The position numbers and the translations under genes were made by a program. 17,654 nucleotides of DNA from an uncultured Clostridium sp. (GTDB lineage: Bacteria; Bacillota; Clostridia; TANB77; CAG-508): the NCBI GenBank assembly GCA_946497585.1, contig CAMMLF010000017.1:1-17654 (forward strand), in the 5' to 3' direction. Under the pieces are notes generated by a model. It was not told the origin of the DNA. It was given only the letters and a program-made list of their open reading frames with translations, and did not search any database. Shown piece after piece: positions 8,428 through 15,685 of this stretch (position 1 is the first letter of the stretch; each line of letters opens with the position of its first letter).

Positions 8428-11136
8428 GTGGCTGAAAATGACGATAACAATATAAATACTACGGGAGCTGATAAAGAACAACGAAAAGCGGACAAACAAA
8501 CTAAACAACAAAACACAAATCAAGCTCAAGATGCAGAAAAAACTCAAAAACGTGTAAAATTTATAATGAAATTGATCACAAAGTATCCTATTATTATACA
8601 AATAGTAATAGCAATACTTATCTTCTTATTTTGCTGGGGAGTTATAGGATTTTTTATAACTTTGCCGGGTACATACATAGAAAATATAAAAGAATTTAGT
8701 CAAACAATGTGGGGAGAAATAGTTGGATATTTTTCAGGAGATAATGTAACACCTAGTGTTACAGAAGAAGATCAAATAGCTTTAGCACAAAGACTTCAAG
8801 ATATGGGATATGACGTAGTTGGATATGGATTTGCTGATGCAAGTTATGAATATGATGATAGACAAGATGCAGAAACATTAGATGGATTTACAAATGGTAC
8901 AATAACAGGAATATCTACTTTGTCAGATAACAGAAATTATTTGCAAGCATATATTGCCCAGAGTGAGGCCACATATGTATTAGCAGACTGGAGTGTACTA
9001 GGAGCAATTAGGTCAGGTGGAGTTTTAGGAGTTTTAGACTGGCTTTTGGGAACTGGAACAGTACCAGACTCAGAAGTACAAGCATTTTCAGAAGGTATGA
9101 TAAATATAACAGGAATTACAAGAGAACAAGAAGGTGCATGGGCAGAAACTCCAACAGAATTTCAAGAACAAATGGGAATGCTAGGCATAGATATCTCTGT
9201 TGACAGAGAAAACAAATTAATGAGACTTACAACTAGTAGAGCTGGAATTGCCTCATCACCATTGGCACCACGTACTACATATTATTTTGATATGTCTAAC
9301 TGGACATCATTATATGGAAAACCACTAGAACTATTTTTATCACTTCACTTAGGTACAATGATGCCAGACTTAGCTTATGAATTTGCAACAAGTGGAGCAT
9401 TTAATACAAAAGTAAATATAGATCTTCAAGAAGTACAATCAACATTTAAAGTTATATACAGAACAGCAGATGGTACAGAAATATCACAAGAAGATATTGA
9501 AAGAATTTATTTGCGAGTAATGTGCAACATGACTGATGAACAAATAAATAGATTTGCAGACGCAGGTAAATTAGATGAAGCATTTGCATTAATAGCAAAC
9601 AGTATAGTGGATACAGCAAGAGAAGACTACATAAATGCTCAAGAGGGTTCTGAAATAACAACACCATATGATATTACACAAATTTCTCAAAGAAGAGGCT
9701 TTAATTTATCTCAAATAGAAGAAACAATACTAGGGCAAAAATATAGTGAGGTAAATGTTACAGAAACAACATATATTGTTGGTTATGGACCTCAGCAAGA
9801 AGAAATTTTAATTCCAAGTACAGCCAATATAACAATAGATAGATGGCTTGCAGTAGTAGATTTAGATAATAGTGCAGAAGTTTCAAATGCACAATCAGCA
9901 ATAAATAATACAGCACTTGCGGGAATTAGTACTGAACAACTAGAAAATTTAAAAGACTTAATAGAAGAAGGCTCTACAGAAGCATCAACATACTTACCTA
10001 GAATAGAAAGTATAACAAAACACTGGTATTACAATGATATAGAATATGAGTATGGAACAGCAGGAAGAGCAAAAAAGAAAGTACAATATACTACAGAAGA
10101 TGAGAACAGTCCATTATCAGAAAGCAACTTAAATGGAGCAAGCATAATATTAGACACAACATACACTAATGCAACCGGAGTTTTCTATCAATTAGCAGAA
10201 CCATCAGTTTCAGGACCTAATGAGGCAATAAAAACATTGTTCAAAGGTGGAACTGTTACAGTAGATGGAGAAACATATAATTTTCCGGGTACATATTATA
10301 GATATGATGGAACAAGACTAACAGCTCAAAAAATAGCAAACGCAAAAGCATTTGATGAAGGAAAATCAACATATATTTTCCAAAATACTGAATATAGAGT
10401 AGAAAATCCTACAACTAATACAGAAATGGGAATAAATAAACAAGAAGTTACATTTGCAACAGAAGATGCAGATGGTAACAAAAGCTATAATGATGCTTAT
10501 GCTGCATTTGCTATATTAGAAAATGTGCATTCATTAGAATCAGAAACAGTTTATAGACTTTTAAAAGAATTAGTAATAGAATTACAATATTTTTCAAGAG
10601 AAGATTTTATGAAACCGCTTACACAGGTACTTTTATGGCCAGTTGAAAGAGTGGGTAGCGATACTGAAGAAGGCGACGAAGCAGTAGATGATGTTACAGC
10701 CGGTATATACAGAGAAGTTAATCAATATGGATTATTCTTAAGAAATGGTGTAGCTGTAAATAGTGGAGATACAATAATAGCACCGGGAGACGCTACAGTA
10801 GTAAGCGTAGATGGAAATACAATTACTCTTAAATTTAAATCTATAAGTGATGGAAATGCACAAGCATTACAAACTAAATTTGGGACAGATTACTTTGATG
10901 TAGATAGAGATATTGTATTAGATATGGAAATGACAATAACAGGAGTAAACGCAAGTGTATCAGCAGGACAAGAAGTAACAGCAGGTAGCACAATAGGTAC
11001 AGCTACAGGAGATGATATGAGAATTATAATGTACAATATCGACAAATCAATTGTTGAAGACATAGAAACATATATGTATCCTACATATAAAGGAACAAGT
11101 GAAGGAATATTTGAAACAATAGGACAAGGTGAATAA
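8428..11136 (+). CDS. Large single-pass secretion-apparatus protein with degenerate M23-like C-terminal domain
   Basis: 902 residues. GTG 8428 is supported by AGGTAGGTGAG upstream. The N-terminus (1-45) is hydrophilic and cytoplasmic, rich in Gln, Lys, Asp and Asn. One transmembrane helix (about 54-79, IIIQIVIAILIFLFCWGVIGFF) puts about 820 residues outside. The central region is mixed alpha/beta and unrecognised. The last 140 residues read like the beta-sandwich of LytM/M23 endopeptidases: NGVAVNSGDTIIAPGDATVV, SVDGNTITLKF, SVSAGQEVTAGSTIG, then MRIIMYN and YMYPTY. The zinc ligands are missing: no HxxxD is found, and DMRIIMYN stands where HxH would be expected. I therefore infer a structural, wall-binding or assembly role rather than an active peptidase. 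Conjugation machines often use large bitopic proteins to span the wall. The stop overlaps the next start (TAATG), indicating translational coupling. Confidence 0.82.
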   Translation: MAENDDNNINTTGADKEQRKADKQTKQQNTNQAQDAEKTQKRVKFIMKLITKYPIIIQIVIAILIFLFCWGVIGFFITLPGTYIENIKEFSQTMWGEIVGYFSGDNVTPSVTEEDQIALAQRLQDMGYDVVGYGFADASYEYDDRQDAETLDGFTNGTITGISTLSDNRNYLQAYIAQSEATYVLADWSVLGAIRSGGVLGVLDWLLGTGTVPDSEVQAFSEGMINITGITREQEGAWAETPTEFQEQMGMLGIDISVDRENKLMRLTTSRAGIASSPLAPRTTYYFDMSNWTSLYGKPLELFLSLHLGTMMPDLAYEFATSGAFNTKVNIDLQEVQSTFKVIYRTADGTEISQEDIERIYLRVMCNMTDEQINRFADAGKLDEAFALIANSIVDTAREDYINAQEGSEITTPYDITQISQRRGFNLSQIEETILGQKYSEVNVTETTYIVGYGPQQEEILIPSTANITIDRWLAVVDLDNSAEVSNAQSAINNTALAGISTEQLENLKDLIEEGSTEASTYLPRIESITKHWYYNDIEYEYGTAGRAKKKVQYTTEDENSPLSESNLNGASIILDTTYTNATGVFYQLAEPSVSGPNEAIKTLFKGGTVTVDGETYNFPGTYYRYDGTRLTAQKIANAKAFDEGKSTYIFQNTEYRVENPTTNTEMGINKQEVTFATEDADGNKSYNDAYAAFAILENVHSLESETVYRLLKELVIELQYFSREDFMKPLTQVLLWPVERVGSDTEEGDEAVDDVTAGIYREVNQYGLFLRNGVAVNSGDTIIAPGDATVVSVDGNTITLKFKSISDGNAQALQTKFGTDYFDVDRDIVLDMEMTITGVNASVSAGQEVTAGSTIGTATGDDMRIIMYNIDKSIVEDIETYMYPTYKGTSEGIFETIGQGE

Positions 11137-11816
11137 TGAAAAAAATTTTAATTGGAATAATTATTATTTTAATAATACTATTAATTGGTCAATTGGTATA
11201 CTTTAATTTTAGAAACCAAACAAATGCAGAGGATCAAGAAAGTACAGCTAATCAAAACGTAGTGACAACTCAAAATAACTCTCAAAATGATGAAACAACA
11301 GGTTCAGCACAAAATGTAGTAAACTTAGACCAAAACACAGTTTCAAACTCTACTCAAACTGGAAATGAGCAAACAAATACTATTTCTCCAACGGGTATGA
11401 GTGCAATACTAGAAAGCTATTCAGGAGATGTACGACTATCACAGTTAGAAGAATATCTTTATAACTTCATATATAGTGATTTTGATACAATATACAATTT
11501 AACAACAAGAAAAAGCACAAATGCAATATTACAACTTTATGATACAAATACTACACAAATTAACAATATGCACATATATTCTGCAGATGACTTACTAAAT
11601 ATAACATCACAAATTTTTATGGTTGGAACATCAAATAGTGTTAATTATACAAATAGTTATATTGATTTAAGTACATTAAATGAAAACGAAAATGGATATA
11701 CAACATTTTACGTAACATTTAGATTTTCTAATCAAAGAACAATTGAACTAAAAGTATATATTGCAAACAGCTCTTCTACTGTGCCAAATATAAGATTTGG
11801 TGCAGATGAGCTATAA
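11136..11816 (+). CDS. Single-pass membrane protein with extracytoplasmic domain, possibly VirB8/TcpC-like
   Basis: 226 residues. ATG 11136 overlaps the preceding TAA by one base, and AAGGTG lies just upstream. Residues 3-23 form a hydrophobic anchor (ILIGIIIILIILLIGQLVYF). Residues 27-90 form a Thr/Gln/Asn/Ser-rich spacer of the kind used to cross the peptidoglycan. The remaining 135 residues form a compact folded domain with a helix (LSQLEEYLYNFIYSDFDTIY) followed by beta-strands (YTTFYVTFRF, TIELKVYI). That helix-then-sheet order is compatible with an NTF2-like fold as found in VirB8/TcpC subunits, but this is the weakest of the three candidates because the SAYDLL-type motif of the other two is absent. 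Function is inferred from layout and operon position. Confidence 0.75.
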   Translation: MKKILIGIIIILIILLIGQLVYFNFRNQTNAEDQESTANQNVVTTQNNSQNDETTGSAQNVVNLDQNTVSNSTQTGNEQTNTISPTGMSAILESYSGDVRLSQLEEYLYNFIYSDFDTIYNLTTRKSTNAILQLYDTNTTQINNMHIYSADDLLNITSQIFMVGTSNSVNYTNSYIDLSTLNENENGYTTFYVTFRFSNQRTIELKVYIANSSSTVPNIRFGADEL

Positions 11817-11838
11817 AACAAGATATAAGCAATAATAA

Positions 11839-11862
11839 ATAGAAAAAAACTTATTTTTCTAT
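11839..11862 (+). repeat. Small AT-only hairpin in the intergenic gap
   Basis: ATAGAAAAA (11839-11847) pairs exactly with TTTTTCTAT (11854-11862) around a six-base loop. It has only one G-C pair and no clear T-tail after it, so as a terminator it would be very weak. It may only mark mRNA processing before the next gene. Confidence 0.45.
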
Positions 11863-11901
11863 ATGTGCCTTTTATTAAAAAAAGAAAGGACTGTGTTTAA
11901 A

Positions 11902-12471
11902 ATGAAAGAAAAAAATAAGCTTATTTATATAGCTTTAGCAATTGTAATATTAATACTAATTGCTGTAAATTTGCAAGTATTTATAAATAACTTTTATAGC
12001 GTAAATGAAGTATCACAAGCAAATAACATTAGCGAAAATACTCAATCTACAAACCAAAATGTAAATACTAATTACAACACTGTATCAAGTGAAGATGAAG
12101 AACAAAACAGGGATAAGAAAGTGGCAACACTTAATGAAACACAACGTATGCAAACATATTTTGGAAGATATATATCATACATAGAAAGCGGAGACTACCA
12201 AAGTGCATATGATTTGTTATATGATGGATTTAAGCAAAATTATTTTCCAACTGTAGAAGACTTTACAACATATGCACAAAATAATTATCCTACACATATG
12301 GTTGTGGAATATACAAATATTGAAAGACAGGGAACAATATTTATTCTTACTGTAAAAATAAGAGATGTACTAAATAGTACCACAGATGCAGAAGTACCAG
12401 AGCAACAAATAGTTGTTACAGAAAATGATATTAATGATTTTTATATATCATTTGCGGTTAATGAGCAATAG
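11902..12471 (+). CDS. Single-pass membrane protein with NTF2/VirB8-like extracytoplasmic domain
   Basis: I chose ATG 11902 (189 residues). AAAGAAAGGA ends 11 bases upstream, whereas the in-frame ATG at 11863 lies inside a hairpin arm and would add an implausible leader (MCLLLKKERTVFK). The protein has a short basic N-terminus, an anchor at about residues 7-27, an Asn/Gln/Ser/Thr/Glu spacer (about 33-78), and a folded domain from 80. The domain starts with helices TQRMQTYFGRYISYIESGDYQSAY and DLLYDGF, then beta-strands (VVEYTNIE, FILTVKI, FYISFAV). The pattern F..Y...I.SGDYQSAYDLL is typical of NTF2-like import domains, used by VirB8 and TcpC in type IV secretion. The same SAYD motif occurs in the next gene. 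A channel scaffold role is inference. Confidence 0.78.
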   Translation: MKEKNKLIYIALAIVILILIAVNLQVFINNFYSVNEVSQANNISENTQSTNQNVNTNYNTVSSEDEEQNRDKKVATLNETQRMQTYFGRYISYIESGDYQSAYDLLYDGFKQNYFPTVEDFTTYAQNNYPTHMVVEYTNIERQGTIFILTVKIRDVLNSTTDAEVPEQQIVVTENDINDFYISFAVNEQ

Positions 12472-12560
12472 TAAAAAACATTAGTACATTTTGTGTAGTG
12501 TAAATGGTAATATAAAAATGCTTATGGGAAGCTATAAAACCCAAATTTGTATAAGGAGCC

Positions 12561-12587
12561 TATAATGTATAAAATTTATACATTATA
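12561..12587. repeat. 27-bp perfect palindrome overlapping a 7-codon leader ORF
   Basis: TATAATGTATAAA (12561-12573) is the exact reverse complement of 12575-12587, with a single central base. As DNA it could be an operator for a dimeric repressor; as RNA it would fold into a hairpin with almost no loop. It covers the ATG of a seven-codon ORF (12565-12588) that has its own AAGGAG at 12553-12558, and it lies 10 bases before the GTG of the next gene. Confidence 0.75.
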
Positions 12588-12588
12588 A
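12565..12588 (+). CDS. Seven-codon leader ORF (MYKIYTL), possible reinitiation leader
   Basis: ATG 12565 has AAGGAG six bases upstream, which is a better ribosome binding site than that of the following gene. It reads M-Y-K-I-Y-T-L and stops at TAA 12586-12588. It is in the same frame as the GTG at 12598, ten bases further on, which has no clear site of its own. Either ribosomes finish this leader and reinitiate, or the TAA is a mutation that shortened the following protein by eleven codons. It may also be chance. Confidence 0.35.
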   Translation: MYKIYTL

Positions 12589-12597
12589 AAAAGAATA

Positions 12598-13545
12598 GTG
12601 AAACCAGGAACAAGAATTTTACTAGCTTTAAGAGACTTTTGGAAAAAGTATTGGAAGTATATTATAATAATAGCTATTGTATGGATAATTGTTATAATGA
12701 TAAACACTTATCTAAAAAATAGACCAGAAGAAATAATAGCCACAAACACATACACACCAGACACTCCTGTTATGGATACTGGTGAAAGTGTGCCAGAAAC
12801 AGTAATAGAAGAGGTAAACAATACAATAGATACATTCTTCAATTATTGCAATAGTAAACAATACAAAAGTGCATATGATATGCTTACAACTGACTGTCAA
12901 GAATATATGTATAGTGATAGTTTATCAGAATTTATGGAATATGTGGACTCTGTTTATACAAGTCAAAAAATTTACAATATTCAAAATTATTCAAATGTTA
13001 ATGATGTATATATTTATGACATAAATATATTAGACGATATACTTTCAACAGGAACAACTGGTGGATACGAAACATATAAAGAAAAAATAGCTCTTATTGA
13101 AGAAAACGGAGTAATGAAAATATCTAATCAAGGTTATATAGGAAAAACCACCTTCAGTAATGTAACAGGTGAAGACCAATATGTAAAAATAAGCATAATG
13201 GACAAAAATATGAGTTATCAAAGAGAAGAGTATGCAGTTGAAATATCAAATAAAACAGATGGATATTTGGTAATAGGAAATGGAAATTTGGCAAATGAAA
13301 TAACTCTTAATTTAGGAGACCAAACTAGACCAGCATTAGATATAATAAACAATCCTATTATATTAGCACCGGGACAAACAACAAACTACTTCTTGTTATT
13401 TGATAAATACTATGATGACGGAAAAACTCCAACAGAAATGAGTTTTAATTTAATAAGAGTATTTGGAAATGATGAAGATTTGGCAAATGAAGGATTAAGT
13501 TCAAATGCTTATGTATCATATAGTATAAATATACCATTGAGTTAA
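12598..13545 (+). CDS. Single-pass membrane protein with NTF2/VirB8-like domain plus beta-sandwich extension
   Basis: 315 residues from GTG 12598. It begins with a basic and aromatic cytoplasmic end (ALRDFWKKYWKY) and an anchor at about 21-38. A short Pro/Thr/Glu spacer leads to an NTF2-like domain from about 72: IDTFFNYCNSKQYKSAYDML, then SLSEFMEYVDSVY, then beta-strands. SAYDML matches SAYDLL in the upstream gene, so the two domains are probably related. A second region (about 190-315) is beta-rich, with strands such as QYVKISIMD, YAVEISNK and YVSYSINIPL, suggesting an Ig-like sandwich. This is the last gene of the operon, and a strong terminator follows five bases after the stop. The start is uncertain because GTG lacks a good ribosome binding site and an in-frame leader ORF precedes it. 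A VirB8/TcpC-like structural role is inference. Confidence 0.77.
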   Translation: MKPGTRILLALRDFWKKYWKYIIIIAIVWIIVIMINTYLKNRPEEIIATNTYTPDTPVMDTGESVPETVIEEVNNTIDTFFNYCNSKQYKSAYDMLTTDCQEYMYSDSLSEFMEYVDSVYTSQKIYNIQNYSNVNDVYIYDINILDDILSTGTTGGYETYKEKIALIEENGVMKISNQGYIGKTTFSNVTGEDQYVKISIMDKNMSYQREEYAVEISNKTDGYLVIGNGNLANEITLNLGDQTRPALDIINNPIILAPGQTTNYFLLFDKYYDDGKTPTEMSFNLIRVFGNDEDLANEGLSSNAYVSYSINIPLS

Positions 13546-13549
13546 GAAT

Positions 13550-13592
13550 AAAAAATCATCTATGACATATAAATGTTATAGGTGATTTTTTT
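13550..13592 (+). terminator. Rho-independent terminator of the secretion-like operon
   Basis: A 19-base arm (13550-13568) pairs with 13573-13591 with only two G-U wobbles and an ATAA loop. The T-run 13586-13592 forms the descending arm. It starts five bases after the last operon stop codon. Confidence 0.88.
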
Positions 13593-13630
13593 ATTGTATA
13601 GGAAAAATCAAGTTTTTCCTATACAATAAA
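13590..13630. repeat. Perfect 18-bp inverted repeat directly after the operon terminator
   Basis: Bases 13590-13607 (TTTATTGTATAGGAAAAA) are exactly complementary to 13613-13630 around the five-base loop TCAAG. It abuts the terminator, sharing two bases. No T-run follows it on either strand, so it is not a classic second terminator. It could protect the 3' end, back up termination, or be a mobile short palindromic repeat. Confidence 0.85.
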
Positions 13631-13634
13631 AGCA

Positions 13635-13768
13635 TTGCACACAATTTTACATTTGTAAAATTGGCGCGCGAACAAAGACGCGGGCGATGTAAATTTAAAA
13701 GTAGAACAAAGTTAAAGGAACCCGCTTTTGTTCTGCTGTTTTGGGAAAACGCCCCAAATAGTCAAATG
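13635..13768 (+). other. Non-coding structured stretch ahead of the carboxypeptidase gene
   Basis: No credible ORF is present. Structures seen: CAATTTTACA (13642-13651) with TGTAAAATTG (13654-13663), a perfect 10-bp repeat; GAACAAA (13670-13676) with TTTGTTC (13727-13733) enclosing GCGGG (13680-13684) with CCCGC (13721-13725); and TTTGGG (13740-13745) with CCCAAA (13753-13758) just before the ribosome binding site. GAACAAAG occurs twice (13670 and 13694), giving two competing partners for the same downstream strand. The G+C-rich patches (GGCGCGCG, GACGCGGGCG) stand out from the AT-rich background, as structured RNAs often do. I do not recognise a known riboswitch class. A promoter for the gene downstream is not clear. 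Confidence 0.45.
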
Positions 13769-13781
13769 GAGGAATGATTAG

Positions 13782-15035
13782 ATGACAAAAAGAGTAATAA
13801 AAATCTTTTTTATAATAATTTTAATATTTACTTTATCGGCTTTTCCAGTTTTGGCAGATGACGCAAATGAGTTAGAAGAAGTAGTAATAGAAGAAGATGA
13901 AAAGAATGAGATAGAAGCATCAGCAAGTTCAGACACAAAGCCAACAATAAATTCAAGAAGATATGCTGTGTATGATAGACTTTCTGGCAGATGTATATAT
14001 GGTAAGGATGAAAATAAGCAAACTGCGATGGCTTCGACCACAAAAATCATGAGTGCGGTAATTATAGTAGAAAATTGTAATTTAGAAGATATTGTTACTG
14101 TAACTGCAAAAGCAGCTGGTGTAGGTGGGTCAAGATTGGGTTTGCATACAGACGATAAAATTTCTGTAAATGACTTGTTATATGGTCTAATGCTAAGGTC
14201 AGGAAATGATGCAGCAGTAGCACTTGCAATACATACGGCAGGAAGTGTAGAAGAGTTTGCTAACCTTATGAATCAAAAAGCAGAAGTTTTAGGATTAACA
14301 AATACACATTTTGTATCACCACATGGACTAGATAATAGTGAGCACTATACTACAGCATATGAACTAGCAAAAATCACAGACTATGCTTTAAAAAATGAAA
14401 CAATTGCAAAAATAGTAAAAACAAAAACAACCATAATATCAATAAATGGAAATCCAATGCAAATAAATAACACAAATGAATTATTAGGAAACGTAGAAGG
14501 TGTTTACGGAGTAAAAACGGGTTTTACAAATAATGCTGGTAGATGTTTAGTCACAAGTGTAAAAAGAGGAGATATGGATGTAATAATAGTAGTACTAGGA
14601 GCTGATACAAGAAAAGATAGGGCAAAAGATACTATGAAATTAATTGAGTATGCATATAAAAGATTTTATATATTTAATGTAGAAGAAGCAATCAAGCAAG
14701 AGTTTGAATTATGGAAGCAAATAAATCAAAATAGGATATATGTAAATAAAGCCGCAAATAGCCTAGAATTAAAACTAGATGAAGTAAAAATAAAAAAAGT
14801 TGCAACAGATATGAATCCAGCAATCGAGATAAATGTAGTATCATATATAGAAGCACCAATTGATATAAATACACGTATAGGAACAGTAACAGTCAAAATA
14901 GGAGATGAAATAATTGAAGAAATAGAAATTAAAGCACAAAAAGAAGTGAAAAAAAGAGGAGTAGAGGATTACTTTAGTATAATTGCTAAAATCTATTCAG
15001 GAACAATAAAAATATTTAATAAAGATGAAATTTAA
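13782..15035 (+). CDS. dacF: D-alanyl-D-alanine carboxypeptidase (low-molecular-weight PBP, DacF/PBP5 type)
   Basis: 417 residues; ATG 13782 follows TGGAGGA. It removes the terminal D-Ala from peptidoglycan pentapeptides outside the membrane and so limits cross-linking. All three active-site motifs of the serine penicillin-binding proteins are present in order: SxxK at 85-88 (STTK, nucleophile Ser85), SGN at 140-142, and KTG at 245-247 within YGVKTGFTNNAG. There is a signal peptide (1-25, VLA/D). An unusual acidic linker (about 26-50, many Glu and Asp) precedes the enzyme domain. The C-terminal region after about 300 has the beta-rich PBP5 C-terminal layout (IEINVVSYIEAPI, IGTVTVKIGDEIIEEIEI) and ends with a possibly amphipathic segment (FSIIAKIYSGTIKIF) suited to membrane association. 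DacF is the sporulation-linked clostridial and Bacillus form; the exact paralogue (dacA, dacB or dacF) cannot be fixed here. It is separated from the secretion-like operon by a terminator. Confidence 0.92.
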   Translation: MTKRVIKIFFIIILIFTLSAFPVLADDANELEEVVIEEDEKNEIEASASSDTKPTINSRRYAVYDRLSGRCIYGKDENKQTAMASTTKIMSAVIIVENCNLEDIVTVTAKAAGVGGSRLGLHTDDKISVNDLLYGLMLRSGNDAAVALAIHTAGSVEEFANLMNQKAEVLGLTNTHFVSPHGLDNSEHYTTAYELAKITDYALKNETIAKIVKTKTTIISINGNPMQINNTNELLGNVEGVYGVKTGFTNNAGRCLVTSVKRGDMDVIIVVLGADTRKDRAKDTMKLIEYAYKRFYIFNVEEAIKQEFELWKQINQNRIYVNKAANSLELKLDEVKIKKVATDMNPAIEINVVSYIEAPIDINTRIGTVTVKIGDEIIEEIEIKAQKEVKKRGVEDYFSIIAKIYSGTIKIFNKDEI

Positions 15036-15046
15036 ACATGATAAAG

Positions 15047-15075
15047 TTGAAAAAATGCAAGAATTGTGATATAAT
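15047..15075 (+). promoter_or_regulatory. Strong sigma-A-type promoter for the 123-residue membrane protein
   Basis: TTGAAA at 15047-15052, a 17-base spacer, and TATAAT at 15070-15075, with an extended TG three bases before the -10. The expected start is near 15082, giving a leader of about 50 bases before the GTG. Confidence 0.8.
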
Positions 15076-15133
15076 ATAAGATACCATGTTTTGCTGAAGC
15101 GCTGGAATACTCCGAGTAGGGAGGAGAAATCAC

Positions 15134-15505
15134 GTGAAAAAAGAAAAACTGCTCTCCAATGAAAATTGGAGAATCCTCGGATTGGCCGTATTGACCACTT
15201 TGGCAGTCGAAGTTGTCATGTTCATGGCACTCCCTTTCAACTTGGTCAGGATTATAGCAACGACAATAACGTTGCTGTATGGCACAGTTTGGCTCTTCGC
15301 TGATATCAAGCATGGCATTCACGAGGGCTCAGAATATAACAAAAAGTCGGTTATATTCGACATTGTTATTCTGATCGTTGAAGCCGCTGTGATAGCAGCT
15401 TGGATAGCTTGCGACATGTTCTTGAACACAGGCATTGCAGTGGCAAACATTATTGGTGTCATTGCTTTGGTGGCAACTGTTTTGGTAGCTATTATGAAAT
15501 CGTAA
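15134..15505 (+). CDS. Small four-helix membrane protein of unknown function, G+C content unlike its neighbours
   Basis: 123 residues; GTG 15134 with AGGGAGGAG nine bases upstream. After a charged start (KKEKLLSNENW) there are four predicted helices: about 14-33, 36-56, 70-93 and 97-120. A hydrophilic loop (DIKHGIHEGSEYNKKS, about 57-71) lies between helices 2 and 3. No cofactor or catalytic motif is visible and I do not recognise the family. Hand counting over 15181-15480 gives 133 G or C in 300 (44%), against about 28% in a sample line of the operon. The codons are also less AT-skewed (GCC, GTC, CTC, ACG and CGC appear). It has its own strong promoter and terminator and is flanked by a 12-bp direct repeat, so recent transfer as a single-gene cassette is likely. 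Holin-like or immunity-type roles are possible but unsupported. Confidence 0.82.
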   Translation: MKKEKLLSNENWRILGLAVLTTLAVEVVMFMALPFNLVRIIATTITLLYGTVWLFADIKHGIHEGSEYNKKSVIFDIVILIVEAAVIAAWIACDMFLNTGIAVANIIGVIALVATVLVAIMKS

Positions 15506-15522
15506 AACAGAAAAAAACAGTA

Positions 15523-15609
15523 CCAGCGCGCAACATGCCCACATGCGTGGGGGCGCTCCGCTCAGAGAAACCGAAAGGCAACTTTGAACGGAGCGTTTTG
15601 TAGTTTTTT
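15523..15609 (+). terminator. Structured 3' end and rho-independent terminator of the cassette
   Basis: CGCTCCG (15554-15560) pairs with CGGAGCG (15589-15595), followed by TTTTGTAGTTTTTT. Inside its loop AAAG-GCAA-CTTT (15574-15585) makes a small stem with a GNRA tetraloop. Just before it, CCCAC (15538-15542) pairs with GTGGG (15547-15551) around ATGC. CCAGCGC (15523-15529) is also complementary to GCGCTGG in the leader (15099-15105). This is unusually elaborate for a simple terminator. Confidence 0.75.
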
Positions 15610-15639
15610 AAGTAAAAAGCTCTAAATTTAATAAAGATA

Positions 15640-15668
15640 TTGAAATAAATTTAAATTTTTTGTATGAT
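15640..15668 (+). promoter_or_regulatory. Sigma-A-type promoter for the frameshifted gene
   Basis: TTGAAA at 15640-15645, a 17-base spacer, and TATGAT at 15663-15668. Transcription would start about 10 bases before the ribosome binding site ATGGAGGGG, leaving a very short leader. Confidence 0.6.
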
Positions 15669-15685
15669 TAATATGGAGGGGAACT

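Larger units (their letters stand above)
15015..15638. repeat. 12-bp direct repeat flanking the G+C-distinct cassette
   Basis: TTTAATAAAGAT occurs at 15015-15026 (inside the last codons of the carboxypeptidase gene) and again at 15627-15638 (just after the cassette terminator and before the next promoter). The span given runs from the first to the second copy. Low-complexity AT sequence makes chance possible. Confidence 0.45.

Noticed and set aside
12491..12519. Possible internal promoter TTGTGT with AAAAAT before the 315-residue gene
   Set aside because: The -10 match is poor at the correct spacing and no other support exists.
15099..15529. Seven-base complementarity GCGCTGG/CCAGCGC between cassette leader and 3' end
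   Set aside because: Seven bases over 430 bases apart is within chance for a G+C-richer segment; noted in the terminator entry only.
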